Made by a program: the position numbers and the translations under genes. From Chrysemys picta bellii (Eukaryota; Chordata; Testudines; Emydidae), in assembly GCF_011386835.1 (NCBI RefSeq), contig NC_088792.1, forward strand, positions 234,924,394-234,988,393: 64,000 nt of DNA, read 5' to 3'. Below the pieces are notes generated by a model. It was not told the origin of the DNA. It made no database searches and saw only the letters and a program-made list of their open reading frames with translations. Positions 35,484-46,321 of the stretch are shown one piece after another. Numbering within the stretch: position 1 is the first letter of the stretch; each line of letters opens with the position of its first letter.

Positions 35484-35663
35484 ATCTTTGTTCCTTTGGA
35501 GTTCATCTGCTCCTGCTGCTTCTTCACCACCTGAAATCATAATCATCTGTTTGTGACATTACAATTAGTTACTGAGAAGATGATTACTTTGTCACAAACA
35601 GATGATTATGATTTCAGATGGTGAATAAACAGCAGGAGCAGATGTACTTCTAAGGAACAAAGA
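35484..35663. repeat. Long hairpin (arms about 74 bp, loop 31 bp)
   Basis: The left arm at 35484-35558 (starting ATCTTTGTTCC, with AAATCATAATCATCTGTTTG) is the reverse complement of the right arm at 35590-35663 (CAAACAGATGATTATGATTT, ending GGAACAAAGAT) apart from a few mismatches. It is in the intron between the 42013 and 25237 STAU2 exons, so it would be transcribed as a fold-back RNA. No target duplication is obvious. It could be a palindromic MITE or a microRNA-like fold; I cannot decide. Confidence 0.8.
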
Positions 35664-36712
35664 TCGTGATTTCATGCAAGAGTCCTTAGTAATAAAAGAT
35701 TAAGGAAGAAAAACAACAGTAAATATTTTACACATAGGTGGAACTGTTTATAAACATAATGTTTTCCATGAGGTAGCTCTGGTTTTCAATTTTCATTTGG
35801 ACAATACCCATAAACTGGAGAAGAGACTTCTGTTTAACCTCTGTGAAAAAGTGGAACACCTTTCCTAGGGAAAAAAAGTTTGTACCTTTTTTTGCTTCTT
35901 TATGATGTATAAAGAATGCCTGATAGTGCTATCAATTAGGAGGAAGTAGGTTTGAGAAGTCTGCCACAAAGGTGCTTGTTGGAGTATTTAACAGCTGGGA
36001 AGAGGGGAAGGGGTAACTGGTCAGCTTCTGGGGACTAGTCCTGGGGGATGCAGAACGTGCAATAAGTGGGTATGTTATAGGAAACAGAGCAGAGGGTATT
36101 TTCCAGTGACGACCCACACAAGATATAGTTGGAAAGCAATAGAATCTGTTGCTCTCTTGTAAACAATTTACTATTGTTTCTTTAAAAAAAAACAGATAAA
36201 TTCTCTTTGCTATCCTAGTTTTAGTCTATATAGTTTCCGAAGAAAACACTGCACATCGAGCAGACAAAGAAAGAGAAGGAACACTAGCATGCAAAAGGAA
36301 GCTAAAACATAATCCACCAAAGACTCTGCATTCTCAACAACTAGGGCCTAAGTTTAGCTGGAAGAGTAGCTGCTCACCTGTTAAGCTGAATGAGGGCAGC
36401 AAGGAGGTACATAAACACCCCAGGGCCCACTTTAGACTCTTACAGTGCCCAGACAGGTTAGTTTTTAGGGGCCCCACCATATGCTATGTCACACCACAGT
36501 GATGTAGAGTTCCATTTTCCTGCAATGTTTTGATGTTGTGTGATGTAACTTCATTACATAAATACAATTGGGGGGGGGCACCCTGCCCAATATACTGGTG
36601 TTCTCTCTATCCTCACTCTATTAAAATGAGGATTTGGGAATGAGGAAAATGCTCCCCTTGTTCTCTTTAACCCATCCTATATTAAAACTATTATTTTACC
36701 ACCACCATATAT

Positions 36713-36716
<4 letters not shown>

Positions 36717-36770
<54 letters not shown>
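36717..36770. repeat. (TA)n microsatellite
   Basis: An uninterrupted TA repeat of about 27 units, lying about 35 bp from the end of the old DIRS copy. Confidence 0.95.
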
Positions 36771-36773
<3 letters not shown>

Positions 36774-36804
36774 CTGACATTGCAAAAAAAGAGATTATGT
36801 ATTA

Positions 36805-39797
36805 GTTACTGTTCTTCAAGAATCGCCTCTGTACATTCACACTCGTAGGGAGATGGCATTGAGCTGTGGAACGGTCAATGGCACATGCCATTGCCTTAAA
36901 AAGTCTGTTGGGGGGAGTGAACTCGCAGGAGTGACCTCATCACTTACTCTACATAAAGGGAGTACACCTCTCCAACTACCTCAGCTCCTTCTCCCTAACT
37001 GCAAAATCTTGATTTTATACAGAATTCCAAGGTAAAGGGGAAGGTGTGTAATGGGAATAGACAAAGGCCCTCAAAGCTCAAAGAAGACTGTTCTTCAAAA
37101 TTCGCTTCTGTGCAACGCGACAGTGGTTGGTAATGGGTTCTTCCTGACATCTCTCCCCAGATGGTACAAATAACCATCAAAATGGCCTGGCCTTTTCCAG
37201 GTAAAAACAGAATTCCTTGCTTCTAGTGTATAGAAATCAGTTTCTCTTGGGTAGGAATGGTGCTGTAAGGAAGAACACGGGTAGAGAATATATTGAGATA
37301 GGTGGAAATCTGAGACCATCTTAGGAATGAAGCCGGGATGGGGTCTCATGGTGACCTATGGCCCTTACGGAATAAGATGGAGTAGCCATCAAAGCACTAT
37401 GCTCATTCACCTTCGTAGCAGATGCAATTGCTCTCAAGAAGGATGTTTTGATTGCTAGATAGTTAAGAGAGGCTTGGGCAAGAAGCTCATAAAGGAGGGC
37501 CCATCAATTTCAGTAGGTCAAGATTGAGGTCCCACAAAGTAGGGAACGTCCTAAGGGGGGGAAGCACATTTACCATGTTCTTAGGGTATGTTTTCACTGC
37601 AGCTGGGACAAAAACTCTCAGCCAGGCTAGCTTCACTTAAGCTAGTGTGCTAAAAATAGCAGTGTGGACGCTATGGCTCTAGCCACCCAAGCTCAGACTC
37701 ACGGGATTAGGTGGGCTTGAGAGCCAAATTGCTGTCCAAGCCACAACATCCACACCACTTTTTTGACCGTGCTAGCTCAGGTGGAGCTAGTGCGAGATGG
37801 TCTACACCAGCTGGGAGGCTCACTCCTAGATGCAGCATAGACACACCCTTACAGAATCTGGAGACTGTAGTGTTAGAAGATGGGTTTGTCCTTAACATAA
37901 ATCTGATGAGCAGATACTTCAGCCATATGGATTTTAAAGAGGCTATAGCTAAGCCTTGAAACTTAAAGAAGGTACTCTGACACTGCAGGGCCCAGCTCAA
38001 GATGGGGGGAAATCCTTTACTAGTGAAGTATAGTATACCATATATAGTAAACCATTTCCATGTTGGTTTATAGCATTTCAGGATGGAGTCTTTCCTGGAT
38101 GGCAAGAAAAAGGCTTGAACCCTCTGAAAGCAGACACATTAGTCGGCAAGTTATCCTCCATGCTGCAAGATGGAATGCCCTCTTGGTTGCGATGCAGAAT
38201 CCTTTCTTGCTGTTGAGACAGGAGGTCTGGAGATAGAGGCAGCATATATAATGGTTTTCTGGCCAGCTGCAGAAGATCTGGATACCAGTGCTTTAATGAG
38301 GGGGAGATGCCAAGATGATGACTGCTGGTGGTGAGGATAATGTGAGGACTAACACTTCAGGTTTTTTCACAAGGCGTGGTGTGAGTAATGCAAATATTAC
38401 ACATTCTGTATTCTCTCTCTCCTTTACTGACTGCAATGTGTGCATTGTTTGATTGGTTACAAAAGTAATTATTGTAGAAAGAGTACTACGTAATCCCTGT
38501 TGTGCACCATGGGATCCCCCCTCTATTGCTAAGCTCTCTAATATAGTCGATCTAGGGGGCTAAACTGTCATAGATTAAAGTAGGTGTAAACCCTCACCTT
38601 GGGGTAAGTAATTGTTTCAAAAAACCTAAAACTATAGACCAGGCTAAACATGCACAGCCAAAGTTTTCTGGTCTCCAAAGATACAGGCTAGGAATGCATT
38701 CCTCCCTGCTTGTTGATATAGTACACGGACATGGTATTGAGTGTAAGCACCTATACTACATGATGCTGCAAGGACAAGCAAAAGGTTTGCAGTCTCGCCG
38801 CACTATCTGAGCTCCAGTCCAGCAGCAACACATCAGAAGGAATCCAGACCCCACAAGTGTTCAGAAGGCAAGGCATTTGGAGGTCTTGGAAATGCACACA
38901 CTAGCCCTGATTGGAGGCAATAATGGTAAAAGTGATTGTAGGGATGGCAGGACAAAAGGGTACCCCAGAGGACATTGTCTCTGTCTCTGTTCTCCTACCA
39001 GCAAAGCTGCGGGAGTCAGTCTCCTTAGAAGGCTGCGTACATTTGGTGTGTGCCTCTCAAATGTTGTGATATAGGTCGATAAGGCCATTAGGCCCAATAG
39101 TTTTAGGAAAAATTGTTTGGTCTGTACCAGTATTCCCTGAGAGTTGCCAAGAAGTCTCATATCTTGTAAAATCTCTCCTCTGGGAGAAAGGCTACGTCCT
39201 GAGTCCAGAACTGCTGTGATGATCCTTTGTGTAGGTTGATGTATGAATTTTTCCCAGTTGATTCGAAATCTCAGTAATTGTAAGTGGCTGTACATCTATT
39301 GGATCACTGAGGACAGAGTCTGCTGACAGTAGTCATTAGGAGCCATTCATCCAAGTGAGAATGGAGAGAGTGCAGAAAACACCGGCTACGAATGTCGGTG
39401 CCTGGTATAATTGCTGGGCAAGAAGCATATCTCTGAATGGAACTCAGGTATTCAATATAGCACCAGTGAGGGACAGAGGCTTTCTGAAACAGGGAAAGGG
39501 CTATTTTCACTACCTATAATACTATAAATTAACGGTTTACAGCGAACTCTGAAGTAGGGTCAAAGGGATGTCTAGTCTGCAGGTCATGAAGGTGAGTTCT
39601 GTTCACTCTCTGTGATGGTGGAAGAGGGGTGCTTGGGGTTTGTACTCCCTTATATAGACGAGGACAATAATGTCACCCTCGTAGGAGATCTCTTGTGCAC
39701 CACCCCCAATGAACACTGCTTTTTGAGGTAGTTCCACTGTTCAACGCGAGGGGCACCAGATCCCCACAAGTGGGAATGCAGAGACTCTTGTAGAACA
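36805..39797 (-). mobile_element. Ancient DIRS-type retrotransposon copy, internally deleted
   Basis: A roughly 3.0-kb element with inverted ends. The left end TGTTCTTCAAGAATCGCCTC (about 36810) matches, on the opposite strand, the right end TGTTCTACAAGAGTCTCTGC (about 39797 inward). Both ends continue with related TATA-containing sequence (ACATAAAGGGAGTAC at the left; TATATAAGGGAGTAC at the right on the minus strand). Inside, the minus strand reads a decayed RT (H-L-D-E-W-L-L in place of Y-L-D-D-W, about 39350; then FRINWEKFIHQPTQ at about 39250) and a decayed tyrosine recombinase (MRPHPGFIPKMVSDFHLSQY, 37349 down). The gag region and much of the RT are missing. A Harbinger MITE (37584-37848) is nested inside. 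It is related to, but far older than, the DIRS at 61193. Confidence 0.75.
37584..37848. mobile_element. Harbinger-like MITE inside the old DIRS copy
   Basis: A 265-bp element with perfect TTA duplications (37581-37583 and 37849-37851) and ends GGGTATGTTTTCACTGCAGC and GCATAGACACACCC. Words such as TAGCTTCACTTAAGCTAG and GTGCTAGCTCAGG make it partly self-complementary. Confidence 0.82.
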
Positions 39798-40074
39798 AAT
39801 ATTAAAACAATTATTCAAGTTCTCCTATGCAGCCAGATTCAAAACATCCCTTTATTTAACTTAAACAAGACTCTGTCTTTCTCTCTGTCTCTATGCACTT
39901 CTAGTGTGCTCATCTCTGCAGTATCTCAACAGAACGCAAGGCCCCATGGGTCTAGAACCCAGGCCTGTACCACTACCAGGCAACTGACATCTCCAGGCTG
40001 TCACCCAGCAGCAGCTGTAATCAATTTGTGCTCCAAATCCCATGACCTACTATGGACATAGACCCCAGGTTTAA
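39798..40074. other. Intron DNA, nothing clear
   Basis: It contains (CT)-rich words near 39870-39895 and then mixed sequence up to the MITE fragment at 40075. No gene. Confidence 0.4.
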
Positions 40075-40193
40075 TTATGCCGGTGGGAAAGCGCTCTCGT
40101 GCCAGCATAGAGCAGCAAGACAGGAGACCTTACAGCGGCGTATCTGCAGCGGTACAGCTGTGCCACTGTAAGGTCTGTAATGTAGACATAGCC
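40075..40193. mobile_element. Harbinger-like MITE fragment
   Basis: The 3' end reads AATGTAGACATAGCC followed by TAA, the standard end of this repeat group. The body contains CAGCGGCGTATCTGCAGCGG and CCAGCATAGAGCAGC. The left end is not preserved. Confidence 0.55.
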
Positions 40194-40247
40194 TAACATG
40201 GTGTAAAATCCTAGTGAAGACAAGGCAGTCTGTAGTTTTCACATGTG

Positions 40248-40870
40248 CTAACAGGGTGGTCTGCCCCTTTAACAGCCAGGAGGCTGGGGGCAGTCAGCCC
40301 TGTTCAATGATCAGACCCAGCTGGGCTGGAAGCAAGTGATTATAAAAGCCAGAAAGTAGCTCAGTTGAGGAGGAACTGCAGGTGCGAGATGGGCTCCTGT
40401 AGTAGGCCCTGAAGCAGTAGTATTGAAGGGAAGGGTAAGTCCTCCATTCAGCACCGAGAGAGACAAGGGGAAAAGCCGCTGTGTGTTGTGGCTGATCATA
40501 AGCAAAGGAAGTGATTTTTGTTTTGATGTTTTGCCTAAGTTTTATGTTGCACAATAAAACTGTGTCCTGAAAGAGACTTGGGCATGGCACAGTGTCTTTC
40601 CTGGGCTGGGGAAACAGGCCTGCAGGCCAGGGCCGGCTCCAGGCACCAGCCTGGCAAGCAGGTGCTTGGGGCGGCCACTCCGGAGAGGGGCGGCACATCC
40701 AGCTATTCGGCGGCAATTCAGCGGATGGTCCTTCACTCCTGCTCGGAGCGAAGGACCTCCCGCCGAGCACGCTTTTTTTTTTTTTTTTTTGGCTGCTTGG
40801 GGTGGCAAAAACCCTGGAGCTGGCCCTGCTGCAGGATATACAGGTAAACCCTGGAAGCAACCTAGAGTTT
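40248..40870 (+). mobile_element. LTR (probable solo LTR) interrupted by a hAT MITE
   Basis: The start TGCTAACAGGG and the following GTCTGCCCCTTTAACAGCC resemble the minus-strand LTR at 57323-57784, whose start is TGTAATAGGG and which continues CTGCCTCTTTAATAGCC. A TATA-like ATTATAAAAG lies at about 40340 and a polyadenylation signal AATAAA at 40553-40558. The hAT element 40628-40828 sits in its distal part. The right end is unclear. No retroviral genes are attached. Confidence 0.6.
40628..40828. mobile_element. Short hAT MITE with internal T-run
   Basis: A 201-bp element beginning CAGGGCCGGCTCCAGGC and ending CCTGGAGCTGGCCCTG (inverted ends), flanked by CTGCAGGC (40620-40627) and CTGCAGGA (40829-40836), 7 of 8 identical. 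The interior is GC-rich and includes a run of about 18 T near 40772-40789. No gene; the long open frames across it in several directions come from its base composition. Confidence 0.85.
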
Positions 40871-40916
40871 ACCTCAATCTGCTACTGTGAAAATTACAAC
40901 TACTATGGCCTTGTCT

Positions 40917-41635
40917 ACACTACCAAGTTTTGTTGCCAAAAACTGCCTTTTGGTGACAAAACAGGAAGAGCGTACACGCTACAATGTGACTTTTGTTGTG
41001 AAAAATGCCCAGTCTTGGCGACAAAAACACTTCCACCCCTACAAGAGACTTTTGTCTTTTCCCTCCCTTTACTGTCGACAAAGAGCCAGTGTAGACACTG
41101 CTGGTTGTTTTGTTGACAGAACTGGCTTATGCCAATATCCCACAATGCCTGCCCTGATTGCTCTGCTCAGTGTTTTGATCTCTGCTGCCCTTTCACAGCT
41201 CCTGGAAGTATCTGTGTGCTGCTTCGTTTGGGGAATAAACAAAGAGCAAATCATTGGAATGCTCCTGTTCTGCCCTGCACTAAGAACACAGCAGGAGGCA
41301 GACTGCTGCTGCAGGGGGAGGGGGGCAGACTGCTGTGCTGCTTTGCCATTCCTCAGCATGGAGAGCAAAGAGAGCTTCTCATGATGCTGCTCTCGGCAGC
41401 TGAGGGGGCTGTGGGAGAACTCGCCCAACGATCAGCTCTTTCTTCCCACAACACTGCACTGTGGGATACATACCCACTGTGCATTGCTCATGCTGTCGAT
41501 AATGGTGTCCCCAATGTGGACATGATCTGTCGAGAGAGGGAGCAAGTGTAAACACCCTTTGGCGATTTTTGTTTTGTCGACTTTTGGGTGTCGACATAAG
41601 TTTTATCAACAAAACTTGGTAGTGTAGACAAGCCC
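40917..41635. mobile_element. Large non-autonomous Harbinger-like element (719 bp)
   Basis: The ends are a near-perfect inverted pair of about 28 bp: GGCCTTGTCTACACTACCAA at the left and TTGGTAGTGTAGACAAGCCC at the right, each continuing into AAAACTT/AAGTTTT. Flanking triplets are TAT and TTT, so the duplication is not clean. The interior has repeated TTTTGTTGTG/GTCGACA words near both ends and a central unique part (CCCACAATGCCTGCCCTGAT). Open frames occur but none resembles a transposase. Confidence 0.75.
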
Positions 41636-42012
41636 TTTGTCTTCACTAGGGTTCTAGCTCGTGTTAATTGCCATGTATGAGCTAACCTGAGTTCAGAAAA
41701 AAACTTTCTCTTATGAAGACAATGCCTAACTGGCTCTATAATTAATGCATTTCAAAATAAGCATGAAAATCCACTCAGTTTTTAAACAAAGAATATACCA
41801 TTTTGCTCTTGCTATAGTATAGCACACTACCATGTCTATACTCGTGAGGCAGATACACAACAGAAAACTTTTCAGACAATTTCTGATAAAAAAGACTAAC
41901 TAAAATGTCCATAATGACTAGAGAAATCATTTTAGTTGTTTCAAATAATCAAATACCTAATGGGAAGGTGCCTAAAAGTTAAATATGAATGAATATAAGA
42001 AGTAATACTCAC

Positions 42013-42073
42013 TGTTACTCGTTGGCTCAGGAAACCCGACATTTGGGCCATTCCAGCCTTTGTTTTCCCCTGG
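42013..42073 (-). CDS. STAU2: STAU2 small linker exon (61 nt)
   Basis: This short exon encodes P-G-E-N-K-G-W-N-G-P-N-V-G-F-P-E-P-T-S-N plus one base of the next codon, the linker that follows dsRBD4 in Staufen-2 (GENKGW and GFPEPT are recognisable). The acceptor is CTGTGCCAG before CCA. The donor is AACA followed by GTGAGTATT, close to the vertebrate consensus. The exon starts in phase 0 and ends in phase 1; the following exon starts with the two bases needed to complete ACA (Thr). Skipping this exon would shift the frame, since 61 is not a multiple of three. It lies about 9.9 kb downstream of the preceding exon and 16.5 kb upstream of the next. Confidence 0.92.
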
Positions 42074-42429
42074 CTGGCACAGTTTAAAAAAAAGGAAAGA
42101 AAGAAAAAGAAATAAGTCCAGCACAAATATATTTTTACAGAAAGTATTAAAGAGTTTTGTGAAGAAACATTTCCATTTTAAAAGAGTAGCTATTTGAATT
42201 GACCAAAGCTAAACAAGCACATGGAGCAGTCCTCTACAAACCTGCCCACACAGCTCTGCTTGAGCACCTTCATTTTCACTTGAAACAGGTTCTTCCAGTA
42301 CTAAACCTCCCCATGAATAAACATTACCAGCTACAGGCCAAAAGATCAACAATAAAGAGGTGAGCACCATTTCACCGGGGACTAGGCTCAGATTAGCAAA
42401 CATGTTTAACTTTTGATTATTCAGTGTTG

Positions 42430-43600
42430 TTGCAGCGAGGGTCTCAGGATATTAGAGGGAGATATGGGACCATTCACAGTGAGGTGGCCCATTAACACTC
42501 CTGTAGTCATAGGAAAAAAAGGAGGGTTAGTGGGTTACAGACTGTTGTAATAAGCCATAAATCCAGTGTCTTTATTAAGACCATGATTTTTTGTGTCTAG
42601 CCCAGTTATGAATTTAAGCTCCCAAACTCCTCTTTTCCAAGTGTTGTGGAGGTTTCCTTTGAGATTGAGGACTCAGAGATCAGATATAGAGTGATCGCTT
42701 TGTGAAAAGTGTTCACCCACAGGTGATATGGTGTGTTTGTCTTTTATTGTTTTCCTGGGTGAATTCATCTACAAATGTAGTGATTGTCTGGTTTCACCCA
42801 CATAGTTGTTATTGGGGCATTTAGTGCACTGGATGAGGTACACCATCTGTTGTGATAGGTATGTGTTGTGGTGGGTGTTGATCACTGTAGCAGTGGAGAT
42901 ATGTCTCTAAATTTTGCATCTGTTATTCTGGTGGGGTCTGGTGCCACTTTGAGTTGCTGTGTCCTGGTCTGCGGGGAGCTTGCTTCTGACGATGAGCTTG
43001 GAGAGGTTGGGAGGTTGCTTGAAGGCCAGAAGCGGGGGTGCAGGAAAGATTTTATTCAGGATGGGGTCATTATCAAGTATGGGTTGTAGTTGTTTGATGA
43101 TACCTCATATGGTTTCCTTAAAACGTGTGCTAACTACTTATGCTAAACTATTTGATCTTGTATTTAGCTCTGACACTCTTAGTACCTTTCCCAGACCTGA
43201 AGGAGAACTCTGCGTAGCTTGAAAACTTGTCTGTCTCACCAATAGAAATTGGTCTAATAAAAGATATGAAGGGTACGTCTTCACTACCCGCCGTATCGGC
43301 GGGTAGCAATCGATTTATCCGGGATCTATATATCGCGTCTCGTTAAGACGCGATATATCGATCTCCGAACACGCTCACCGTCGACTCCGGAACAGCGAGC
43401 GGCGGTAGCGCAGTCAACGGGGGAGCCGCGGCCATCGATCCCGCGCCGTCTGGACCCCAGGTAATTTGATCCAAGATACTTCAACTTCAGCTACGCTATT
43501 CACATAGCTGAAGTTGCATATCTTGGATCGATCCCGCCCCCCAGTGTAGACTAGCCCGAACTCACCTACCTTCTCTCTAACTTTTGATTAGTCAGATTTA
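42430..43600 (-). mobile_element. Penelope-like element fragment with GIY-YIG endonuclease remnant
   Basis: The minus strand from about 43075 down to 42590 reads LSKLIVRSKLPADQ, then MVYLIQCTKCPNNNYVGETR, Q-S-L-H-L, M-N-S-P-R-K-T-I-K-D-K, ISPVGEHFSQSDHSISDL and WKRGVWELKFITGLDTKNHG. The V-Y-L-I-Q-C .. Y-V-G-E-T-R pattern with downstream Arg and Glu is the GIY-YIG endonuclease of Penelope-like retroelements. At least three stops interrupt the frame. The segment at 43200-43265 plus 43558-43600 (CTTGTCTGTCTCACCAATAG ... CTCACCTACCTTCTCTCTAA) is a tail sequence cut by the MITE 43271-43557. Confidence 0.75.
43271..43557. mobile_element. Harbinger-like MITE (family A, copy 3) inside the Penelope-like tail
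   Basis: A 287-bp element with identical flanking GAA triplets (43268-43270, 43558-43560) and ends GGGTACGTCTTCACTA and AGTGTAGACTAGCCC. It shares with 9308-9592 the ATATCGCGTC..GACGCGATAT hairpin, GTCGACTCCG, and the CTTCAGCTACG..CATAGCTGAAG hairpin. Confidence 0.8.
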
Positions 43601-44065
43601 AAACAAAATGCCATGAGACATTCCTTCTACAAGTTCCCCAGGGCCAGTGGAGTGCCCAAATGGCACCATCTAGCCTTCAACTTAAGAACTCACATGCTGG
43701 AATAGGCCAATCTCACCCAATATCTGGCCAGCAGTCAAAATCAGATTTTGTGGAGGAAGCTGTAAAATTGTCAAAAGACAACTACTGTAATTTTATAATA
43801 TTACACCAGATTAGGACTAATTTACTCCAATTTCCATTATAAGTCGCTAGTGTCAGTAGATAGCTATTTTGAGAAGGCCAGTGGGTCTAACGTTGGGTAT
43901 CTAACAACTCACTCCTATTTTGAAAATATGAATAAACACATAACTTCAAAGATAAGGCATTCTTAAGCCTCTCACAATTGTAACCTTCCAGATTTCTATG
44001 TGAATGTGGAGACACAAGTCCCAGCTTACCAATGGACTGTGTTGCATCTCACAATCAGCTCAAAG

Positions 44066-44207
44066 ACTGTCTGGCTTTCCTCAGTGTGGATCAAACGGAC
44101 CTCTTAAAATTTCCATATGGCTTTACATGGGCACAGTGGCCCCACAGCAGTGCTGCCTTTGGGCCATGACTAGGTCATGTAGTTTGTCTCTGGGAGGCAG
44201 GGATGGC
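44066..44207 (+). repeat. Inverted repeat pair, left copy
   Basis: About 142 bp, containing CTGGCTTTCCTCAGTGTGGA and CATGACTAGGTCATGTAGTT. Its reverse complement occurs at 45367-45511, about 1.16 kb away, at roughly 85-90 percent identity judged by eye. Outside the arms similarity stops abruptly. Confidence 0.75.
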
Positions 44208-45366
44208 AGTAGACTGAAATGGCCAAAAGGCAGGGTTACACATTTTTCCAAAAGGTGGAGATTTATGACAATGACAGAGTCCTATCCTGAGGATTTTAGC
44301 TTATCTGGTTCTCCCTGCCTCCCCTGCAGCATTAGCAGAACCCTCTTTGCCCTACAGTGCTGTCACTGTCTGGCCTCCATCTCCTCCTACCTGCTCTTTC
44401 TCTCTCCATGTTCTGTTAGGGCCTTGAAGGGGGAGTTACTGCAGCTTAGGGTAGCACTAACTTATAATGCAGACTACATCATAAGTTCTGCTTTCCTGAG
44501 AGGGGAACATGTCATGTAGAGCAGCTGTTCTGATTATTCTTCCCCAGTCACACCTCTTCAGCTATGTGGCACCAAGCTCCAGCATAGGGACTATTAATGA
44601 AGTCAAGCAGATACACAATGGGAAGGAAGGATGAGAGTGCAGAGCTCTTTTTCCTTCAGACTGGTCATCTCCTTCCACACTTGAACGTCACAGGATTTCT
44701 ATGGTTTGGGTTCCAATTCACATCATGCAGCAAAGAGTAGCATACACACATTGAAAAGAAGGCAACAGATAGCTGTTTAAATTAATAGGCCATTTGAAAT
44801 CTGTAGATAGGTTTGTGTTTAGTATTCTATGTTACAACAGAATGGGATTGCTATGAATCTGGAGTATAACCACAAAATCTGCCAAGAACCTGGATGGAAA
44901 CTAGAGATGCTAACATTTCCAACTCCCCTTTCACTCCTCTCTTTACTGTTTATTAACTTCACCATGAGAGGGAGTTTAACAAGAATTCCATGCATCAGTA
45001 AGTCATCTTCAGTGCAGTTGTCTCACATTAATGCCACCTACTGTGAATGGACCTCTCTGGAAGCAATGAAGTGGCAGAAAGAAAAGCTGGTTAAAATTAA
45101 AATATTGCAACTCCCTGATCCCATCCCCAGATTTGGTTTTCTCAGTGTGAGATGGGATTGGGTGAAGTGAAGACAGGTCAGGGAATCTCTTTCTTGTTTT
45201 AGCACTCTGCCTAAGGGCCAGCTACACTACAGATCCAGTGCTCTCTTGAGCATCGGGTTGGGAGGGGCCAGCTAACACAACCAGCAGGGCTCCCTGGCCT
45301 GAAGTTAGCATGGCCAGTGGGCTGGAGATGTGACCAAGACCGCATCTCCTCCCTGGCTCCTGCTTG

Positions 45367-45511
45367 TGTCATCCCTGCCTCCCAGAGACAAACTACATGA
45401 CCTAGTCATAGCCCAAAGGAGGCATTGCTGTGTGGGCCACTATGCCCATGTAAAGCTATGTGGAAATTTAAGAGGTTCATTTGATCCACACTGAGGAAAG
45501 CCAGACTATCA
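45367..45511 (-). repeat. Inverted repeat pair, right copy
   Basis: Reverse-complement partner of 44066-44207, with ACTACATGACCTAGTCATAG and TCCACACTGAGGAAAGCCAG. Either the two arms are the ends of one 1.45-kb element or they are two copies of a dispersed repeat. No target duplication was found at the outer edges. Confidence 0.75.
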
Positions 45512-46321
45512 GTCCTGGAAGCAATATACTGTACCTTTGCAAAGCAGCAGTGATGGCTGCTTCTGATTGTTGTGCTGGAGTGCCCTCCTGAGCCATTCTG
45601 CCTGTGTCTACTCTACACAAGCCATCCACTCTGCTTCCCTCCCAAAAGTGCAGATCAGGTGCCTCCTCAATAAAAATGTTACAAGCACCATCTCCTCCCT
45701 ATGGCTGAATCTGCACTCGAAAAATTGGGATCCATAATTCCCCAGCAGCATAACCTGACTGTGTTGGTAGAAGCTGTAGTACAGGCAGAAAGAGCTCAAG
45801 CATTTTTACCACCATATTGTCTAACCTGCTCTGCATAAGCTTGGATGACATGGTGGGAAGAAACTCCTGAGTTCTGTTTATATTACATCTTCCATTATTA
45901 CCCCCACTGGTGAGGTACAATGAAACATTGCCCTAGAGAACAAACATTTTCTCAGGCCCCTTTTTATCGTATGTATGAAGATGAAAAATCTTCAGAATGA
46001 CTCCCTCCCAAGAGTGCCTAAAAAAATTGTTCTAGGGAAACAAACATTTGGTAGTGATACAGCTTTACTATGTGTTAGACCTGGGAGCCTGCAATCAGGC
46101 CTAAGGGAGTTACAACCACCAGACTAGTCTTCAAGGATAATGAGATAGGGGGTCCTGAAAATTTTTTTCTGTTGTAACATGGGATTATGGTATGGAAAAT
46201 GTTGAGAACCAGTGTACTGTATTATAAGAATGACTTGTTGCTGGCAGAAAGAACACTGCATCTTCAAGCAGCATGATGAGATTTCCCCCCCCCCAGAGTG
46301 CTGGACTTAATTTAGCTCTTA

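Noticed and set aside
40294..41551. Overlapping open frames of 140-190 codons on both strands
   Set aside because: They run across an LTR, a hAT MITE with a T-run and a Harbinger-like element. They resemble no protein family and overlap each other on both strands, as expected from composition.
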